IMG/VR virus record: IMGVR_UViG_3300048549_000110
Location: 1 to 41,256 of that record
Reading direction: 5' to 3' (one strand)
Length of the DNA: 41,256 nt
Source: a virus
In this document: one piece after another, positions 38,563-41,256 of the stretch
How the letters are laid out: the number at the start of each line of letters is the position of its first letter
Numbering within the stretch: the first letter of the stretch is position 1
The notes under the pieces: generated by a model
Told to the model about the DNA's origin: nothing
The model's database searches: none
The model's input: only the letters and a program-made list of their open reading frames with translations
Position numbers and translations under genes: made by a program

Positions 38563-39126
38563 TTAACAGAATCGTTCAAGTGTAGCAGTGTGTAGATCGA
38601 TGCGTTCAGGTTGTTTGTTGAGTTGTACAATGGCATCCCTCCTAAAAGGGTTCTGGACGTTGGATTCGTCCCACCAATGAACTACCCTACGGACACCTGA
38701 TGTAACTGGTCGTACTCTATGGATGATACCAGTCGGATAGATTACAGCGTGGCCTGCTGGAAGTTTAATACTAACACCAAAGTCACCAAAACGCAACTCC
38801 AACTCACCACCTTCATATTCATCGGGGTTACTGAGAAACAAGGTGGTAGATACATCCAACCTCAGACCATCATCAGAGGTAACCTCGTCCTGATGCCAGT
38901 CATAATCTTGACCAGGGTTGTACTTTTTGAAAGTAAAACCTGATCTACCACAGGTGAGAGTCAGTTCTGGTTGCATAGAGTCTTCGATGTAGTCATCTAG
39001 CAAGTCAGGTTCGATACCCTTATCTTCATCTACGTTCTTATGTGAATTCAAGACTAGGACGGGATCAACTTGGGAAAGGACTTTGGATATACCAGAGTCA
39101 TCAAGGATTTGTGTACGATATAGCAT
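38563..39126 (-). CDS. 2OG-Fe(II) oxygenase, PKHD/PiuC-like
   Basis: A 187-aa enzyme with HxD in QDYDWHQDEVTSDDG, the strand LDVSTTLFLSNPDEYEGGELEL, and VIYPTGIIHRVRPVTSGVRRV containing the distal His and the 2-oxoglutarate Arg. PVTSG is shared with the oxygenase at 3987, so these two belong to the same subfamily. Residues 60-190 hold the full beta-helix core. Substrate unknown. TAATG/ATGA-type coupling to the CobS-like gene upstream. Confidence 0.9.
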   Translation of the reverse strand: MLYRTQILDDSGISKVLSQVDPVLVLNSHKNVDEDKGIEPDLLDDYIEDSMQPELTLTCGRSGFTFKKYNPGQDYDWHQDEVTSDDGLRLDVSTTLFLSNPDEYEGGELELRFGDFGVSIKLPAGHAVIYPTGIIHRVRPVTSGVRRVVHWWDESNVQNPFRRDAIVQLNKQPERIDLHTATLERFC

Positions 39127-40217
39127 CAGGAATCAAGGATAGTAGGATTGATTTCAACATCAGAGTCAATCTTAGAGTACAATTCCAAGAAAGAATCGCG
39201 AGTCTCGTCATCGAAACGGTTCAGGCAGAGTTTAATTGCCTTCAAACGATTGTTAAAGATAGAGAATGCACGAATGATGTGGACCAGACGACGTGTTGAG
39301 ATCACTTCATCAACACCACCCTCAGCAAAGGTCTTACGGATGATCTCTGCCCAAGTGGTGAGGTTCTTAATGAACTCTGCATCACAGCAATCAAGTTCAG
39401 CACAGTAATTGTTGAGCATTTTACTCTCAATAGCAGGAGCAGGATACTCTTGCTCAAATGTCAGAGGAAAACGCTCCAAGAATGCCTCGTTCAGCACGTT
39501 GGTGCCGATGAAACGACCATCATCAGAACCCTTACCCTTGGTGTTGGCGGTAGCAAACACAGTAAACCCAGGTGACGGGGTGACAGTCCTACCTGTCTTC
39601 TTCAAATAAACTCCCGACCCTTCAAGAATAGATTGCAGACATAGGATTTTGTTTGAGGCGAGATCGATTTCGTCGAGTAGCAAGACTGCACCTCGTTCGA
39701 GTGCTTCAATGACGGGACCATTATGCCAAACAGTATCGCCGCCCACAAGACGGAAACCACCCACGAGGTCATCTTCATCAGTTTCAATAGTAATGTTTAC
39801 ACGAATCAGTTCTCGTCCGAGAGCAGCACATGCTTGCTCAACACCCATGGTCTTACCGTTACCAGACAGTCCAGTGATGAACGTTGGATAGAATACACCA
39901 GACTTAATGATCTTTTTCAGATCAGTGAAGTTTCCGAACGGTACATAGTTTTTGTCTTTGATAGGAATCAAGGTAGAAGTCTCAACAGCAGGGGCAGCAG
40001 ACGGAGCGTTATAGGTCTCTTCGAGTTCTGTCGCAGTAAGGTTCCACTTACCACGACCTGATTTGAACTTTTCCAATCGCTGACACACAGTGGGATAAGA
40101 AACACCAAAGTGATCAGCAGCAGCGAGTACCTGATTAGTATTTACCTCAGGAGTAGCATAGGTTGCTGTAAGGTACTTGATCAGATCGATAGTGTTGAGG
40201 TCAGACTTGGCAGGCAT
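39126..40217 (-). CDS. cobS: AAA+ ATPase, CobS/MoxR-like
   Basis: Known in cyanophages as cobS, named for the cobaltochelatase ATPase subunit. A short N-terminal domain (ATPEVNTNQVLAAADHFG, HTH-like) and linker precede the AAA+ core: Walker A GLSGNGKT (116-123), GHNGPV-like HNGPVIEAL, Walker B AVLLLDEID, sensor FTVFATANTKGKG, and an arginine-finger region LNEAFLERFPLTFEQEYP. The sequence fits the CobS/MoxR clade, which usually works with a VWA protein. No CobN is in the window, so the cobalamin role is not shown. It lies next to a VWA gene. Confidence 0.9.
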   Translation of the reverse strand: MPAKSDLNTIDLIKYLTATYATPEVNTNQVLAAADHFGVSYPTVCQRLEKFKSGRGKWNLTATELEETYNAPSAAPAVETSTLIPIKDKNYVPFGNFTDLKKIIKSGVFYPTFITGLSGNGKTMGVEQACAALGRELIRVNITIETDEDDLVGGFRLVGGDTVWHNGPVIEALERGAVLLLDEIDLASNKILCLQSILEGSGVYLKKTGRTVTPSPGFTVFATANTKGKGSDDGRFIGTNVLNEAFLERFPLTFEQEYPAPAIESKMLNNYCAELDCCDAEFIKNLTTWAEIIRKTFAEGGVDEVISTRRLVHIIRAFSIFNNRLKAIKLCLNRFDDETRDSFLELYSKIDSDVEINPTILDS

Positions 40218-40238
40218 TGGTTTGTTTCGTATGAAGTA

Positions 40239-40273
40239 AGTATAGGGCAGATTGGGGCAGAGTCAGGGGCAGA
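40239..40273 (-). promoter_or_regulatory. Candidate cobS promoter with three TCTGCCC repeats
   Basis: On the minus strand TCTGCCC occurs three times (start points 40273, 40261, 40251), spaced 12 and 10 bases, about one helix turn. TATACT follows at 40244-40239 as a -10, with CTGACT 16 bases upstream as a weak -35. The region is the gap between the VWA gene stop and cobS start. The repeats may be an operator. Confidence 0.4.
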
Positions 40274-40280
40274 GTGGACA

Positions 40281-41256
40281 CTACGCGATTTGTCCAGCAA
40301 AGGAGGAGAGCATCTTACGATTGATACTCTTCGACTTCAAAGATTTTTTGAAAGCAGATCGGATCTGACCTTTGGTTGCATCCTCAGCAACATCCATTTC
40401 CACATCAGAATTATAAGAACTAGATTGTATGCAATACAGTTCGTTATAACAGGAACCAACAATGGCAACAGACTTATCCCTTCGGAACATTTTGGAATAC
40501 TTTGCATGTACATCAAAACCATGCATACCTAAGGCATTGAGATATGAAGTCAGGTGACGTGATGAACAAATACGGAAACCCATGACAGAACACTCAGGAT
40601 ATGTGTCACGAATAACCCTAATCAGTCCCCTGGTCATTGACTGATGTGGATCTTTGATGTCAGAGTAGTACCTATTTTTCGTTCGGATCACACTCTCACC
40701 ACGAATAGCAGAAGGATATGGTTCATCAAAATAGTGACTATCAGTAGGGTCTTTTGCGATCCAAGTACACTGTGACTCTCCATCAGTCAAGACAACCAGG
40801 TGAGATTTCTCCACACCTGCTTTCTTTTGCCAGACTCCTAGGTACTCACGCATCACAATCAATGCTTCATTCAATGGTGTACCACCCAAACCCATGAATG
40901 GAGGAGGTGTAGGACGGAATTTATACATATTTCTACGATCATTCCAGTAGTTTCCTACCCTATACAGGAAGTTGCATTGACGTTTGAAGTTATTTTGATT
41001 ACCCTCGCTGGTCAATACGTTGACTAACTTGAACCGAGGGTCAACCCAGAAGGCACCTACACCAGATTCTGCAACCTTAGGAAGGTTTGCCATAGAAGTG
41101 TCAGAGTCAACACCAAAGAACTTCAACAGACTATGATCATTGACAAACGTGTAGACATCAAAAGGAATACCAACCTTCTTACAGAACTGTGCAAGGTTGA
41201 TGACCTGACAGATAGTCTCAAAGATCTCGTTTGCCATAGAACCAGACCAGTCAAGT
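40281..41256 (-). CDS. VWA-domain protein, CobT-like, 5' end outside window
   Basis: The frame is open to the window edge. The first visible residues read L-D-W-S-G-S-M, the D-x-S-x-S MIDAS metal-binding motif of von Willebrand A domains, so the Met at 41237 is internal. Other VWA strands are GVGAFWVDP, HLVVLTDGESQ (the second MIDAS loop) and SVMGFRICSS. The C-terminal tail is basic (FKKSLKSKSINRKML). A CobT/MoxR-partner VWA protein usually has an N-terminal region before the MIDAS, which lies outside. Pairs with the adjacent AAA+ gene. Confidence 0.85.
   Translation of the reverse strand, partial: LDWSGSMANEIFETICQVINLAQFCKKVGIPFDVYTFVNDHSLLKFFGVDSDTSMANLPKVAESGVGAFWVDPRFKLVNVLTSEGNQNNFKRQCNFLYRVGNYWNDRRNMYKFRPTPPPFMGLGGTPLNEALIVMREYLGVWQKKAGVEKSHLVVLTDGESQCTWIAKDPTDSHYFDEPYPSAIRGESVIRTKNRYYSDIKDPHQSMTRGLIRVIRDTYPECSVMGFRICSSRHLTSYLNALGMHGFDVHAKYSKMFRRDKSVAIVGSCYNELYCIQSSSYNSDVEMDVAEDATKGQIRSAFKKSLKSKSINRKMLSSFAGQIA

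Overview
The window is a segment of a T4-like cyanophage (cyanomyovirus) genome, most likely from a phage of marine Synechococcus or Prochlorococcus. The core T4 replication set is present: DNA polymerase gp43, sliding clamp gp45, clamp loader gp44 and gp62, RegA, UvsX, helicase gp41 and a gp61-like primase. It sits among genes typical of cyanophages: psbA, two hli genes, plastocyanin, transaldolase talC, nrdA/nrdB, MazG, Hsp20 and cobS. Nearly everything is on the minus strand, so transcription runs from high to low coordinates. Many genes are joined by ATGA, TAATG or TGATG stop/start overlaps.

Region by region: 1-2400 is a photosynthesis and stress block (psbA, short hli, peroxiredoxin, longer hli) with two good sigma70-type promoters. 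2446-6171 is an accessory block of small unknown genes, three 2-oxoglutarate/Fe(II) oxygenases, a PD-(D/E)XK-like nuclease and a tRNA-Arg(UCU). 6168-12054 is carbon and nucleotide metabolism (talC, nrdB, nrdA) followed by the primase. 11978-16450 holds a coiled-coil membrane protein and late, probably virion-associated genes, with T4-type late promoters (TATAAATA). 16473-20055 is a tightly coupled trio: a nuclease-like protein, a ligase-like nucleotidyltransferase and a cytidylyltransferase with a T4-internal-protein-like N-terminus. 20039-27134 is replication and recombination (MazG, gp41, an oxygenase, UvsX, gp43). 27197-31632 is a membrane/secreted block with Hsp20, the window's only plus-strand genes (28378-30034), two Pro/Ala-rich membrane proteins and plastocyanin. 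31652-39126 has a carbamoyltransferase, RegA, gp62, an inserted cargo (Dam, an ExK protein, an oxygenase), gp44 and gp45. 39126-41256 is an AAA+ CobS/MoxR-like ATPase with a VWA-domain protein cut by the window edge.

Working together, the D1, Hli, plastocyanin, peroxiredoxin, TalC, NrdAB and MazG proteins would keep light-driven electron flow and pentose-phosphate/nucleotide supply running during infection, feeding the phage replisome. The parts least explained by known cyanophage biology are the possibly head-packaged nuclease/ligase/nucleotidyltransferase trio, the Dam + ExK-protein cargo that separates gp62 from gp44, the plus-strand secreted-protein cassette, and the AAA+/VWA pair. Every gap longer than about 50 bases was read for small genes; six short genes were added this way (1054-1215, 1246-1353, 5792-5953, 6901-7053, 7094-7258, 33111-33290), plus one weaker candidate (7351-7497). 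No gene-free stretch over 300 bases remains. Assignments come from reading motifs only; no database search was run.
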